Shown in pieces: positions 43,954 through 55,395 of a DNA stretch of 64,000 bases (position 1 is its first letter; each line of letters begins with the position of its first letter). The notes under the pieces are model-generated. The model ran no database searches, was not told the DNA's origin, and saw nothing but the letters and a program-made list of their open reading frames with translations. The stretch is from positions 10,478,001 through 10,542,000 of the forward strand of contig CM041465.1 of assembly GCA_023213395.1 (NCBI GenBank), in the 5' to 3' direction. The position numbers and the translations under genes were made by a program. This DNA is from Cycas panzhihuaensis (lineage: Eukaryota > Cycadophyta).

Positions 43954-44493
43954 TATATTATAAGTGTAAATTTACTCTAATACAATCTTAGAATTTAGAA
44001 TTTAAATTTAATATCATGTTATGATAAAATGAATATACATAGCAAAAATATAGCATACATGTATAATGACTAATTATCTCATGAGAAATATATACATATA
44101 AAATAATAAACATGAATATAAAATAAATTATAGATCAAACATACAATAAGCATCGTAAGAGAGACAATAGATTTATGTATGGAAAACCTAGTGTGGAAAA
44201 ACCAATAGGAGAAGATAGAGTTGGGAGCTCCTCTTAGATATTAGAATGAATACACCTCCTAGTTAAAAACCTTTCTCAAGTTCTTAAGTGGTGTATGTAT
44301 ATATTTATATCAATAATCACTTCATGAATAGCCTATAATTTCTCTTGAGCCCTTAGATCATCCAATAGGATATTTACATAGATATATGTACATAATTACA
44401 TCTTTTAATATATCTAGTGAGTGGAGTTATATATGTATGCACATCATTAATATTAAACATTACATATGTGAATAATCTATTTAAATATTCACA
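43954..44493 (-). repeat. 3' LTR of G
   Basis: Colinear with 47952-48504, including TTAATATCATGTTATGATA, GACTAATTATCTCATGAGAAAT and a GGAAAAACC..GGAGAAG block. Ends are approximate. Confidence 0.78.
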
Positions 44494-47400
44494 TATTTGA
44501 ATATTCTCCATTAATGTTTAATGCCATAAAATTTTTATCTTTAAGTCTTCATTTCCTTGGTCTTCAATTTTTTCGTATCCTCGTATATCCTATATCTTAT
44601 AACTTGTATCAAAATTTATATTGATCTAAAAGTTGTATTCTATATCATCACTTGGAACTTGTAAATTTGTCATCTAGCATGCTTGTCTTCTATAAATATT
44701 AACCTATAATAAACTTATAATCATCTATGATCATCAATAACCAACTATGAACACCTAACCTATAAAATATAAACCAATAATCATCCATAAAATATCAACC
44801 AATATATAAAGTATTTTCATGAACATCTTTATATATTCACCTATAAAGCTGTTATTAATCATCATCTATCAACTAGTCATCAAATTAATCTCATAAAATA
44901 ATTACTAATATCTATATGAAATAATAACCATATACCAAAATACATGGGTAATTAGTTGTTGTAATCACTAGTTCTCTAAGATGTACTTCTTGTACGTAGT
45001 TCATCAACAAATAAGAGTAGCATAAAATCTCTTGTCTCTTACATATAAAATTAATAATATAATCTGTGTGTTATATAATAATGGGATCATTCATTTACTC
45101 TCTTGTGTATGAGTATATATTTTATGTGCTACCTTCATCAATACTTCTACATACTTGCAACTTTCTTTTAGTAACCATAAATCATGTCAATATCATATCA
45201 ATCATTATCAAGCATACTAACTCTAGGAATAAGTTGAACTACTTATCTAAGAAAAGTTAATTATAACAAGGTAATATAAAAACTATATTTCTATACATCT
45301 TGTTATATATAGTGAGTTAGATTTCTCACTAATAGATACTAATAAACATCATCTTTTAGCTAAATAGCCTCAACAATTGATTATTGGATAGATAAACTTA
45401 ATAGCTAATTTGATATGCCAAGTAAATAATGTATGAGACTTTCTATTGTGTCATAAAGCATGTGGAATTTTCATCAATAACTTCTTATTTCTCTATCAAA
45501 CAATTAAACTAAGCTCTTTATTAAGATATCTGGTGGTGTAATCATCATCAAACATGTGTCATTATCATTAGGAAGCTATCACAAATCATTCATTCAAATA
45601 GTTATTTAAATAAATTAGGTGATCAAATAAATAGGTTAATCTGGTATTTGATTAGTAAGATTTATAGTTCACTAAACCAAATATAGAAATTCCAAAGGAG
45701 ATTTTCATATCGAACATATGTATAAGATTTCCATATTAATATTATATCAAATATATCCTACTTTATATATTTTTCATCTACTACAAACCTTCAAATATCT
45801 TAAAAGAGCCTTAAATTATTTACTTTTAAATGAAACTTTCTTTTTCTTTCTTCATTAATCAGAAATAACATAATCATCATATCAAGATCCTTTGAAAACA
45901 TTGGAATATATGAAAATTTTTCTTAAAAAATGTCATAAAATACATCTTTCACAAGGTTAAGAGTATTTTGATCAACTTTACTAATTAATATCTCTATCAG
46001 TTGATTTCTAAAATATGTCATGGAACCACTTACTTTGATCGTCTTGAAATTCTCTTTGCAACACAACTTATAGTGCCTGATTCTAACATTCCATTGAAAA
46101 GTTATGTCTAAAAGAGTAGCAATATATCATGAAGTTTAAATAATCCTTAAAAAAATATTATAAATTCTAAATAAATTTTAATTAAACATATTCATTTTTT
46201 CATTTTACAAAAATATTTCAATCTAACTTATTAAGTTTTGAAGTCTACCCATTTTATCAATAAGCCCCAGGTTGCTTGAGTATTATATATGACCACCTAT
46301 TGACAAATAGGGGTTATGCCATGGATTTGAAACAATTATTTAATCTACTTAAAATTTTAATTTTGGACTTAGTTTTTGTTTATCCTATAAAAAAATCTCT
46401 ATGCATATTTGATCGATTATATGATTTCTCTATATATCTCATATGCAATTAATTATGCTACTGACATGTAAATGGTGTGTAGCATAAAGGGCTTAATGTG
46501 ATGATTATTTGATCTTTCTTCCATGGTGCATCTACGTATTGTCTATTTTTCTATAGGAAGGTGAATGAGCTTTATATCTCTTCTTTAGATTGTGTGCTTT
46601 CCTTTTATTATGATAGAGTGATTCATGGCTAAGATGGTGGTTCTCTATGCCTTCCTTCTTCTCTAAAAATCACTATGATATGGTGGCAAGGATCTATTTC
46701 CATAATCCTTCTTTTATAAATGCTTTCATTAAGTGAAGATTACATAGTTTTACATGGGCAAGTTGATGGTAGTATTTTGTGTATTAAAATCTATCTATTG
46801 AGCCAAGTGTTAGGTTTTGGAGCTATAAACTAGTGCTATAGAGCCAGTATGCATAAATCTTCCTATAGATTTCTTGCCCTTGACTCACTAATGGTTCTTC
46901 TCTATTCCCATCTACTAGCATGTTGTAATTATTCATTTCAAAGTTTAAAATAAGCCAAACTAAACATAAAAATAATTTAGGATAATGAGAGTAATTTAGT
47001 CACGATGAAAGTATTAGGATTGATCATTTAATGCAAATAATAATTGGTTTGTAGTGATAGAGAAAACATTGAATAATTATAGGAAATAAGCTAGAATACA
47101 TTATCTTTAATCCTCCTCAATCAAAACCTAATACTAATTATCCATATATTTATTCAACTACTTAAATATGCCCTTTATATTCTCATCAAACCATTCATCA
47201 ATAATATATGCTCTTAATTTTTCCTTTCCATCAAATGCTTTATATTCCATAATAATCAAATTCATTCTACATGTAACATACCTTTATTATTACTATGAAA
47301 TACTTATATCATTCCTATTAATTTATTGCTCATTATATTGTATAGGCTTGCTGTCTATTTCACATACTGATAAGGCATTAGGTGTTATTTTCTCTCATAG

Positions 47401-47939
47401 GATGATTAGTCTTGCTTGGGCTTACATGCTCTCATAAATAATCTGATTTTATTAATTGTGAGATTTGATGAGGTGTCCAATCTCAAAAAATCTCAGTCAC
47501 TTCTATGGGTGGACAACCTATATTGATGAACACAACTGGCAATAGTTTGCTCTAGCATCTTTATCATTTAGTGGACTTCTTCCTCAACATGTATGTTTTA
47601 ATACATATGTACATAACATACATAATAATGTCTATAATAAATTCAATATCATTCCATCAATTTATTGTAATTTATATAGTTTTGTATGTGGCTTCATCTC
47701 ATCTTTATCAACTTCTTCAAGCCCTTGAATCATGATCACACATGACTAGAATAATTGGCATATTCAAAATTTTAGCTCATTAAATTCACCTCATACTATT
47801 CTCCTACACTTGCTCATATAGTAGCTCTTTTGCTAGATCTACATGGGCATATTGACTCTTTAATATAGCTTATTAATTGGTTCTATATAGGTTTTGTTCT
47901 TGCTTTCACAAGATATTTCATAACATAGCTAATAACTAA
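44494..47939 (-). other. G interior, function not recognised
   Basis: AT-rich, no domain identified on either strand. Open runs at 45066-45260 and 47168-47437 lack a recognisable family. The block 44930-45100 (ATACATGGGTAATTAG and following) is shared with F and with the 56.3 kb fragment. Confidence 0.45.
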
Positions 47940-47951
47940 GCACTAATACCA
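47940..47951 (-). other. primer-binding site of G
   Basis: Minus strand TGGTATTAGTGC, two changes from the initiator tRNA-Met complement. A second copy (GCACTAATACCATG) is 30 bp further right, inside the LTR. Confidence 0.72.
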
Positions 47952-48504
47952 TGCTAGAAATATAAATTTGCACTAATACCATGTTAAAATTTAAAATTTG
48001 AGTTTAATATCATGTTATGATATAATGAGTATATGCAACAAGAATATAATATATATGTATAATGACTAATTATCTCATGAGAAATGTACACATATAAAAT
48101 AATAAATATGAATATAAATTAAATAACAAATCAAATATATAATAAGCATTCATGAAGTATTCACTACAAGAAAGACATTAGATTTATATGTAGAAAATGT
48201 AATGTGGGAAAAAACCATGGGAGAAGGTAGAGTTGGAAGTTCCTCTTAAATATCATAATGAATACATCTCTTGGTCAAAGACCTTTGTCAAGTACTTAAG
48301 TGATGTGTGTATATATTTATATTAATAGCCATCACATGAGTAGCTTATAATTTGTCTTGATATTTTACATTATCCAATAGGATGTTTACATGGACATGTA
48401 TGTATAATCACATCTCTTGATATATTTGGTGAGTGGGTTATGTGTGTGTCCACATTATTAATATTAAATAATACATATATGAATAATCCATTCAAACATT
48501 CACA
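47952..48504 (-). repeat. 5' LTR of G
   Basis: Partner of 43954-44493. Its inner end holds two more PBS-like units. Confidence 0.78.
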
Positions 48505-49330
48505 TATTTTGAAACCATCTTCAAGTTTACTGCCCTCAACATAGTATATTTTAATAATATTAAACACACATACATATATAGATAAATAGATACATTGTTT
48601 GATATATTATTCCTTTCAAACATTATCATTTATATTATATTTGATAAATAAACTTAATGATCAGAGGCACACGTTTTTTATGATATCAATTATTTAAAAT
48701 ATAATTTAATTTAAATAATATTTAGATCATGATTAAAAAAGTATCATACCATTGTTAAAGAGGTAATAAGTAAATATTTTTTACTTATGCCTTTATCTTA
48801 ATGAGTGGGTTTAGGAGAGTTGATCAATGGGTTAGGTTTAGTCACTTATAGTTACTAAGTTATAAGCTTGAGTGTCTTTGACTTATCCTTCACACACATG
48901 CACTTGATTAGTTAGATGTTTTCTTATATTTTCTTTTATGTTATTTTTAATATTTTAAATAATGATATTTTCACATAATTCAAGATATATAAATACCTTA
49001 TTTTCTTATCTCGAAGAGCTTTCATTGAAGGTTTACAACTTATAAAATATTTATGAAACATTCAATCTTTTAAATGCACTTTTTTATGGATGTTGAGCAA
49101 CCTAATATTTTTCACTTCTATAATGAATGTATATTCATTTAAAGGGATAAACCTATGTTTAAAAGAAGTTTAAAATTATAAAACATTAAGGGAGAAATGA
49201 TTAATTCAAAAATGCCTTCTTCTAATGCATATAATACTATTTGTTTAATGAGATAAAGGTCAAGTTTAAAGGCATCATTTAATACTTATTAAGTTTTAGC
49301 CAAATTTTTATTAGTTAGTACTCAGATGTA
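48505..49330 (-). other. sequence between G and K, unassigned
   Basis: AT-rich, no gene recognised. K's 3' LTR would be expected here but no copy of the 52397-52608 LTR is visible, so it has probably been deleted or decayed. Confidence 0.4.
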
Positions 49331-49690
49331 TTTTAGGTTATAAATCTAGGAAATGCATGATCTTAAAGGGTAGAATAAGGTGAGTGAGAGTTAACCCTGC
49401 AAATTTATTAACCCTCAAGGAAACCCTTTCATAGGCCTAATGAATTATAAATTCATTTGAAATGATCTTTAGTAAGTGGATTTGTGAATCTACTAGTTAT
49501 TTATTACTTAGATAATATTCCACATTCAACTTCCTTATTTTAACCATCTCTCAAATATAATGGTATTACTTATCAATATATTTAGTTTAAGCATGAAACT
49601 TAGGATTGTTTAATAGTTGAAAAGTATATTTATTATTGATAAATATAGTTATTATTCTACTTTGAATATCGAGAGCATCTAGTAGTCTCT
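49331..49690 (-). pseudogene. copia K RNase H
   Basis: LLMATHKTI.WKRLLDALDI near 49735-49680, IITIFINNKYTFQLLNNPKF and HA.TKYIDK.YHYI correspond to ATH...WL..LL, FCDNQSAI.L..NP.FH and RTKHI...YHF.R of copia RNase H. A weak VEYYLSNK.LVDSQIH end follows. Stops at Gln codons. Confidence 0.8.
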
Positions 49691-50060
49691 TCCATTAAAT
49701 AGTTTTATGAGTAGCCATTAAGAGTCCCTAGTACTTTATAAACTCCTCACATAATTTCTCAATAAATCTAGGAGATTGTACCAAGAAAATATCCTCCTTA
49801 AGTTCTCCATTAAGGAATTTAAACTTTACATCTGTTTGATATGTCTCCCATCTAAATTTTATTGTAATTGAAAGGATTAATTCAACCATTGTCATCTTTG
49901 AGATAAATGTAAATATTTCATCATAATCTATTTCTTCTTTCTATTTAAAACCTTAGGCAATAAGTCTGGCCTTAAAAATTTTCACCTCATCACTAGCTTC
50001 GAACTTTGTTTTATATACCTACTTATATCTAACCAAGTTTTTCCCTAGAGGTAATAGAAT
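49691..50060 (-). pseudogene. copia K reverse transcriptase, palm deleted
   Basis: DEVKIFKARLIA.GFK.KEE near 49990-49935, DYDEIFTFISKMTMVELILS and YQTDVKFKFLNGELKEDIF near 49840-49785 are RVT_2 fingers blocks. The translation then passes from SPRFIEKLCEEFIKY straight to the RNase H, so the rest of RT with the YVDD box is missing. Confidence 0.83.
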
Positions 50061-50330
50061 TGAATCCTAAGTTTTATTCTTTATTATAAAATGATACCCC
50101 CCCTCCATTATAACTGATGATTGTGGATTATTCTTTGCCTTAACAAACAAATCTAAATCATGGGAGTAAATAGTATTAACCATAAGAACATGACTGACAT
50201 GCTAGCTTCTAGTTATTTGATCATCTAATTGGCCTATAATCACTTCAAACTCTTTGAATATCTTCCTTACCCATAATATCATAGAGGGTCCTAATTTTGC
50301 TAGCACCTCCTCTTGTGATTATTATTTCTT
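50061..50330 (-). other. copia K linker between integrase and RT
   Basis: Decayed, low-complexity translation without a domain, in the expected position. Confidence 0.45.
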
Positions 50331-51000
50331 AATATCTCGATTGATTTGCCTAACTTCATTTTGATTCTCAATTATAGTGTCTAGCCATGAATGACATAGT
50401 AGTAATAACATATCTAGAACTCTTTTAGATATGATACTTATAGCATGATATACCATTGACTCATTCTACAATCAATATCCTTTGTTCTAATTAGAATACC
50501 CTACAAAGATGTACTTTTGACTCTTGTAATCCATCTTCTTATGTTTATCTTTAGGGATGTATGCATATGCCATGCACCTAAAGACTTTGAAATAATTAAT
50601 AAAAGACTTCCAACTAGTCTATTTTTCTTATAACATCATGCCATTAACTACTTTAGTTAGTACCTAATTCAACAATGAACAATAGTTTGTACAATTTCTT
50701 CATAATAGTTACGTGGAAAATTTTGTGTATGCACCATACACCTTGTCATCTCCATCATGGTATATTTTTTTCACTCTATGACACCATTTTATTGTGGGGT
50801 ATATGGGATTGTGAATCCCATCTAATATTGTATCTAAGATAGAAATGGTTAAAGGAATTATTATCATACTTCCTTCTATTATAACTTCTTAAAATCTTTA
50901 TCCTTTTATCAATTTGATTCTGGACTTCAACTTTCCATTTTATAATTGATTAGGTACTTTTGACTTGTTCTACATACATAACATCTTTTTATGACTCCAA
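50331..51000 (-). pseudogene. copia K integrase
   Basis: Near 50870-50790 a decayed GEYYNNSFNHF then IPHNKMVS.SEKNIP matches the second Asp and third catalytic region. MDYKSQKYIFVGYSN near 50525-50480, preceded by YIPKDKHKK, is the integrase C-terminal motif (H.P.EKR.KLD.KS..CIFLGYS). Several frameshifts. Confidence 0.8.
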
Positions 51001-52383
51001 CACACCTAATGTGGTTTAAAATGGCTTCAATAAGTAACAACTATCTCAAAATTGGCTAGACACTAATAACCTCTTAAATACCTTCCTCCATTAGAAATAA
51101 TCTTCTACATGATGTTCAATTGGCATATGTCATTGTTCTAGTACTAAATAAGAGCTAAATAGTAATGATATGGTTTGTGAACCATTCAATAACTTAAAGT
51201 AATATCCAAAATGGCAAAAAATAACTCATTTTGGCTTTAAATGGTTAATAACTTATGTGTTTATTGCTTTAATGGTTAATACACTTAATCATAAGGTAGT
51301 AGAAATCACCAATCAATAATTGTGTAGCCTCATGTAGATCCAACACAATGAAAAAGGCTAAAAAATAATAAAAAATGGTAAAGTATCACTAGAAACCACT
51401 TATTCCTATTTATGTGGTAGAAAAATTACATAAAATTCACTACTCTAGTTGGATATCAGTCCTCCACCATGATTATGATCAAAAAATAGATTGATCTACT
51501 AAGTTTTTATAAGAAATAGAGCATTGTAAATCTCCCTAAAGGCACATTATCTATGACTAAACAACAATATTATTTAACTTTATAAAGTTACACAATTGTT
51601 ACATATTATGCATAAACTAATGTTTTAACTCTAAGGCACTTAAATTAAATCAAACATAAAATAAATTTAACTTATAAATATTTCTGTTTTTCCAAAATAT
51701 TTGTCACCTTTCTACATGTTTACATGACCTCAATACACCAAATGGAGGCCAACTTTCATCAAATAACATAGCACATGGCTTGTATTCAAGATCAGATACA
51801 TCTCACAAGCCCTCAACATAATTTTATAGAGTCTAATAAAGAAAAATAGTGGGAAAAGAAGAAAATTTTACATTATTTTACCATAAATAGCTCTCAAAGC
51901 TTTGTGAGATGCTCAACATGATGTTTAGCCTTTGAAATACACCCAAATCTATTTGGAATCCTTTGTAACTTAAATACAAACACTATATAACTTTTGGTTC
52001 CTTTAAATAAGATCCCATAGGCTTCTAATGAGAAAAAATATTCTCTTAATGATGAAAAATTAATAATCCTCACCCTCTCACCAACAAATTGATCCCAAAC
52101 TCCTATGGAGGTTATTAATCAACCTAACACTATCATATGTAGCCTAAACATAAGCTATTATATATAAATAAAGCTTCAATAGTGAAAAACCAAAAATAAA
52201 TATGAAAAATGGGCTCCACATGGCTTATTTTCTCTATATAATTAATTAGTTTCACTATTTTTTATTTTTCACACTATTAGAAAATAACATAGTCAACTTA
52301 TTGAACTCTAATCATATTACTAACTTTATCAATAGGCCAATCTAGTTATTAATAGCTTTACAATGCTATGCATAATCTTGGAC
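51001..52383 (-). other. copia K gag/protease/leader region, unresolved
   Basis: Gag should lie here by position, but no UBN2 or knuckle motif is readable on the minus strand. It may have been replaced or simply decayed. Confidence 0.4.
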
Positions 52384-52396
52384 AACTCTAATACCA
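52384..52396 (-). other. primer-binding site of K
   Basis: Minus strand TGGTATTAGAGTT, close to the initiator tRNA-Met complement. Confidence 0.72.
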
Positions 52397-52608
52397 TATA
52401 AGAATTTGTACATGTTTAGGCTTGCCTTGATGCCATATGGATTCCTATCAAATCTTTACATCTTTTATATAAAATACATTGCAACATGCAATAGAAGAAT
52501 AAAGAAATATAAGATATATGTATTTATGTAGGAAACCCTTATAGGAGAAAACCCACTATTGAACTCAAGATAACTTTATTATATTAAATATGACCTAGTA
52601 TTGTGAAT
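52397..52608 (-). repeat. 5' LTR of K, U5-side part, cut by gypsy M
   Basis: Contains TTTTATATAAAAG near 52460-52475 and the GGGTTTTCTCC/GGGTTTCC motif seen in several plant copia LTRs. It ends at TGAAT, the M insertion site. Confidence 0.65.
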
Positions 52609-53112
52609 TGTTAGGATTATGTAACCTTAGTAGTTAGGTTTGTTAGGGCCTAATGCATTGATTTTTGTTCGATGTCTAATGATCAAAATAGGATTCATAT
52701 TTATAATTGGGATAAGTCTATCATAGTATTTCCCCATAATTTATTGACTTACAAGATTAAAAGGCACAATAACATAATAAAATAATAGTTGAGTAGATTA
52801 CTTTTTACTATTAAAGAAGATAAATTATGAAAAAATGGATACAAAGTACACCAAAGATCACTAAAAGACATATTATAGTACATTCTTATAAGAGTTCTTA
52901 ATACACAATAATCCTCCCTTTACAATTAAGAGGCCTTAAATAGAAAAGAATGCCCTCTTATATAAAATACTATTGGTGGGACAATTAACCTCCAATTATA
53001 TTGGCAAGCATAAGTAATTTGAATACAAAAGATAATATCTAGGATTAACCACTAAGTTCCTTGGTCATATGCTAGTAGTTAGGTTCTATTAATAATAGAG
53101 GGTCATGTAACA
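52609..53112 (-). repeat. 3' LTR of gypsy M
   Basis: Minus strand TGTTACATGACCC (53112) to ATAATCCTAACA (52609). It contains TTTTATATAAGAGGG near 52975-52960 as a TATA box. The polypurine tract AAGGGAGAAGACA is at 53113-53125. Confidence 0.75.
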
Positions 53113-53125
53113 TGTCTTCTCCCTT

Positions 53126-54560
53126 AAGATGGCGAGTCCCTAAAGCTAAGAAGATGTGGATTTTGATTAGAAAATTTAGTCAATTCACATATCACTTCCT
53201 TAGGTTCACAGTTGACCTACTTCACTAAATAGTTAGAGATGATCTTATTTTATAGGTGGTGGCATTGATATTTTAAGATATAGTCTAGTAGAATAATAAG
53301 GAGTTACTCTTCATCAAGGATTAGAAGAATAATCTAGGGGATAATAGCTTTGCCAATATACCTTTTAAGATATGAGACATGGAAAACATTATAGATCTTG
53401 GTATTAAGAGGGAGTTCTAAGTCATGAACAACTTTATTAATATACTAGAGTACCTTATAATGTGGGTTGAGCTTATGATTTTTATTTTTATTAAGAAAGT
53501 ATTGCTTGTAATACTAAAGGAAGAGAAAAGCTAGGCCACCAATGGAAAAGGAGTGATATAAATAGTGGCAATTAGTAAGTTGCTTCATGTGGTTTTGAGC
53601 TAATTCTAGGTTCTATTTGAGGATATGAAGGTCTTGGTCTATGTTTTAGAGCTTTTGTTGGATTGCAATTATTCAAAGATTTCTTTCTAAAATGTGGTGA
53701 GATGGTAAGGGATAACCACAAAGAGCCATGAATAGAGACATGTTGATGGTTGAGTGATGAGATGAATTATACCAATATTCTATAAGAGGTAACTAAGAAA
53801 TCCATCTATTTTGGTATTTAGAAGTAAAACAATACAAATGTGTTTTTAGAGGTTTATTAAGAACTTTATATTGACCATCTATTTGAGGGTGGTAGGCTAA
53901 GATCATGTTGAATGAAGTCCTTAATATACATAAGAGTTCTTTCCAAAATAAGTTAATGAATTTGGGGTCTCTATCATAAGCTATTATTGATGGGAATCCA
54001 TGAAGATGAAAAACATATAGTATGTATAGGTTAGTGAGGTAAGACACTTTATAAGATGTGTGAATTGGTAAGAATTAAGTGTACTTAGTTAATCTATTAA
54101 TAATTACTAACATGGATTCAAATCTAGTGGATGTTGGTAGGTCTATGATGAAATCCATTTTGATATCTTAAAATTTACCTTGAGGGATTTATAAGGGCTA
54201 AATGAGCCTTAGTTTAGCCTTAACCTTTATTTTATTACATTAGTAAATATTACACTTAGATATAGATATAAGAACAAATGACTTCATATATCACTAGTAG
54301 AAGTTAGAGTGAATGCAATGATATGTTTTATTAAACCCTAAGCAACCTCCTAAGGGGTCTAAGTGATACTTAAATAGAATATGAGGAATAAAAGAGGAAT
54401 CAAGATGAACAAAAATATGATTCCTATATAAGAGATAATTATTATGCATGGACTAATCCTTATGATTATGGAACTTTATTGTCCATTGAGCATAGTCAGG
54501 TTAGTCTTAACTATTAGTGATACATTCTTATAACCATAATATTTGGGGTTAGGAGATTAT
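53126..54560 (-). pseudogene. gypsy M integrase
   Basis: From high to low coordinates: a degraded HHCC zinc region, DIKMDFIIDLPTSTRFESML near 54175-54115 (first Asp), VIINRLTKYT.FLPIHTSYK, then an 84-codon open run (53793-54047) with LHGFPSIIAYDRDPKFINLF (second Asp) and YHPQIDGQYKVLNKPLKTHL, where the usual DGQTE reads DGQYK, so the catalytic Glu region is changed. The rest to 53126 is the decayed C-terminal domain. Without D and N this would be a typical gypsy integrase. Confidence 0.88.
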
Positions 54561-54978
54561 ATAGATGGTGGACTTAGGGGAAATATAAGAGAGAGCATTA
54601 GTGATAACATTGTCCTTTCCTTTCTTATAGGTGATAGTAAAGTTAAACACCTAAAGGCGATTGGTCCAATTAGCTTACTCCTTAATTAAAACTAGCTAAT
54701 CTAGAAGGTAATAAAAGTTGTCATGGTCTATTAGAATAGTAAATTTTAAACCAAATAGATATTATCACCATTTATAAATAGCATATGGGATAGCTTTAAT
54801 TTCTTTCTAGTATATGGATAACCTATATTTATGATCTTTGAGCTTTCAACTTTCAAATGTAATGGGGTGAAAACTCTGCATGAGGATGGAATCCAAACTA
54901 AATCTAGATGCATCATATTCTAGATAAAAGGGTTGGGAGAAATATGGGGTAACAAATATTGGGATGGTTATCATGATC
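54561..54978 (-). pseudogene. gypsy M RNase H
   Basis: IPIFVTPYFSQPFYLEYDAS near 54970-54910 is the RT/RNase H connector and first catalytic Asp. FSLDSILMQ, KDHKYRLSIYQKEIKAI (the YS..EKE block), KWQYYLFGLKFTILIDHDN and FNFTITYKKGKDNVI.NALS (the Y.PGK.N..ADALSR end) follow. Few disruptions; the frame joins the RT at 61613 if D is ignored. Confidence 0.9.
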
Positions 54979-54983
54979 ATTTA
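54979..54983. repeat. target-site duplication of D, left
   Basis: ATTTA, paired with ATTTT at 61608-61612. Confidence 0.8.
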
Positions 54984-55383
54984 TGTTAAAACTTATAATG
55001 ATCCTTCATTACATTGTAATTTTGTGCATATATATGTAAATATATAATCTAGGATGTGATCCTTTTATAATTTAATCACATTATAAAGATTAGTCAGGTC
55101 TACCACTTATGCCAACATGTAGACCAATTAAATCATTATAAATATAAGTGCATTGATTATATATTGGGAATTTTCCCTATAGTTTATATATTAGATGATT
55201 TACTACATGAAATCTTTGTTAGAATAGAGCTACACAGTGCAACAAATTTTCCTGTGACCATTTGTCTATTGGATCTATTCTCATTTGCTCATTTGTGATT
55301 TGATTATTTTTATACTTCAATAGTATTTCTATGTTTTATTGATGGTAGTACATAGTTTTTTATATATTTTAACTATTTTCTCA
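54984..55383 (+). repeat. 5' LTR of D
   Basis: TGTTAAAACTTATAATGATCC to ATTTTCTCA. Aligned over its full length with 61209-61607. Confidence 0.92.
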
Positions 55384-55395
55384 TGGTTTTAGAGT
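55384..55395 (+). other. decayed primer-binding site of D
   Basis: TGGTTTTAGAGT directly after the LTR; most positions match TGGTATCAGAGC. Confidence 0.6.

Larger units (their letters stand above)
43954..48504 (-). mobile_element. LTR retroelement G, minus strand, no recognisable pol
   Basis: Two LTRs of about 540-550 bp with a PBS on the minus strand beside the right one. The interior (3.45 kb) has no identifiable Gag or pol. It resembles F in LTR-end structure and in a block at 44.93-45.1 kb, so both may belong to one non-autonomous or stripped family. No convincing TSD. Confidence 0.68.
48600..52608 (-). mobile_element. Ty1/copia retrotransposon K, minus strand
   Basis: A 5' LTR remnant, PBS, unresolved gag region, integrase, shortened RT and RNase H in copia order leftward. 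Gypsy M starts inside K's 5' LTR at 52609. The left boundary is unknown. Confidence 0.75.
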
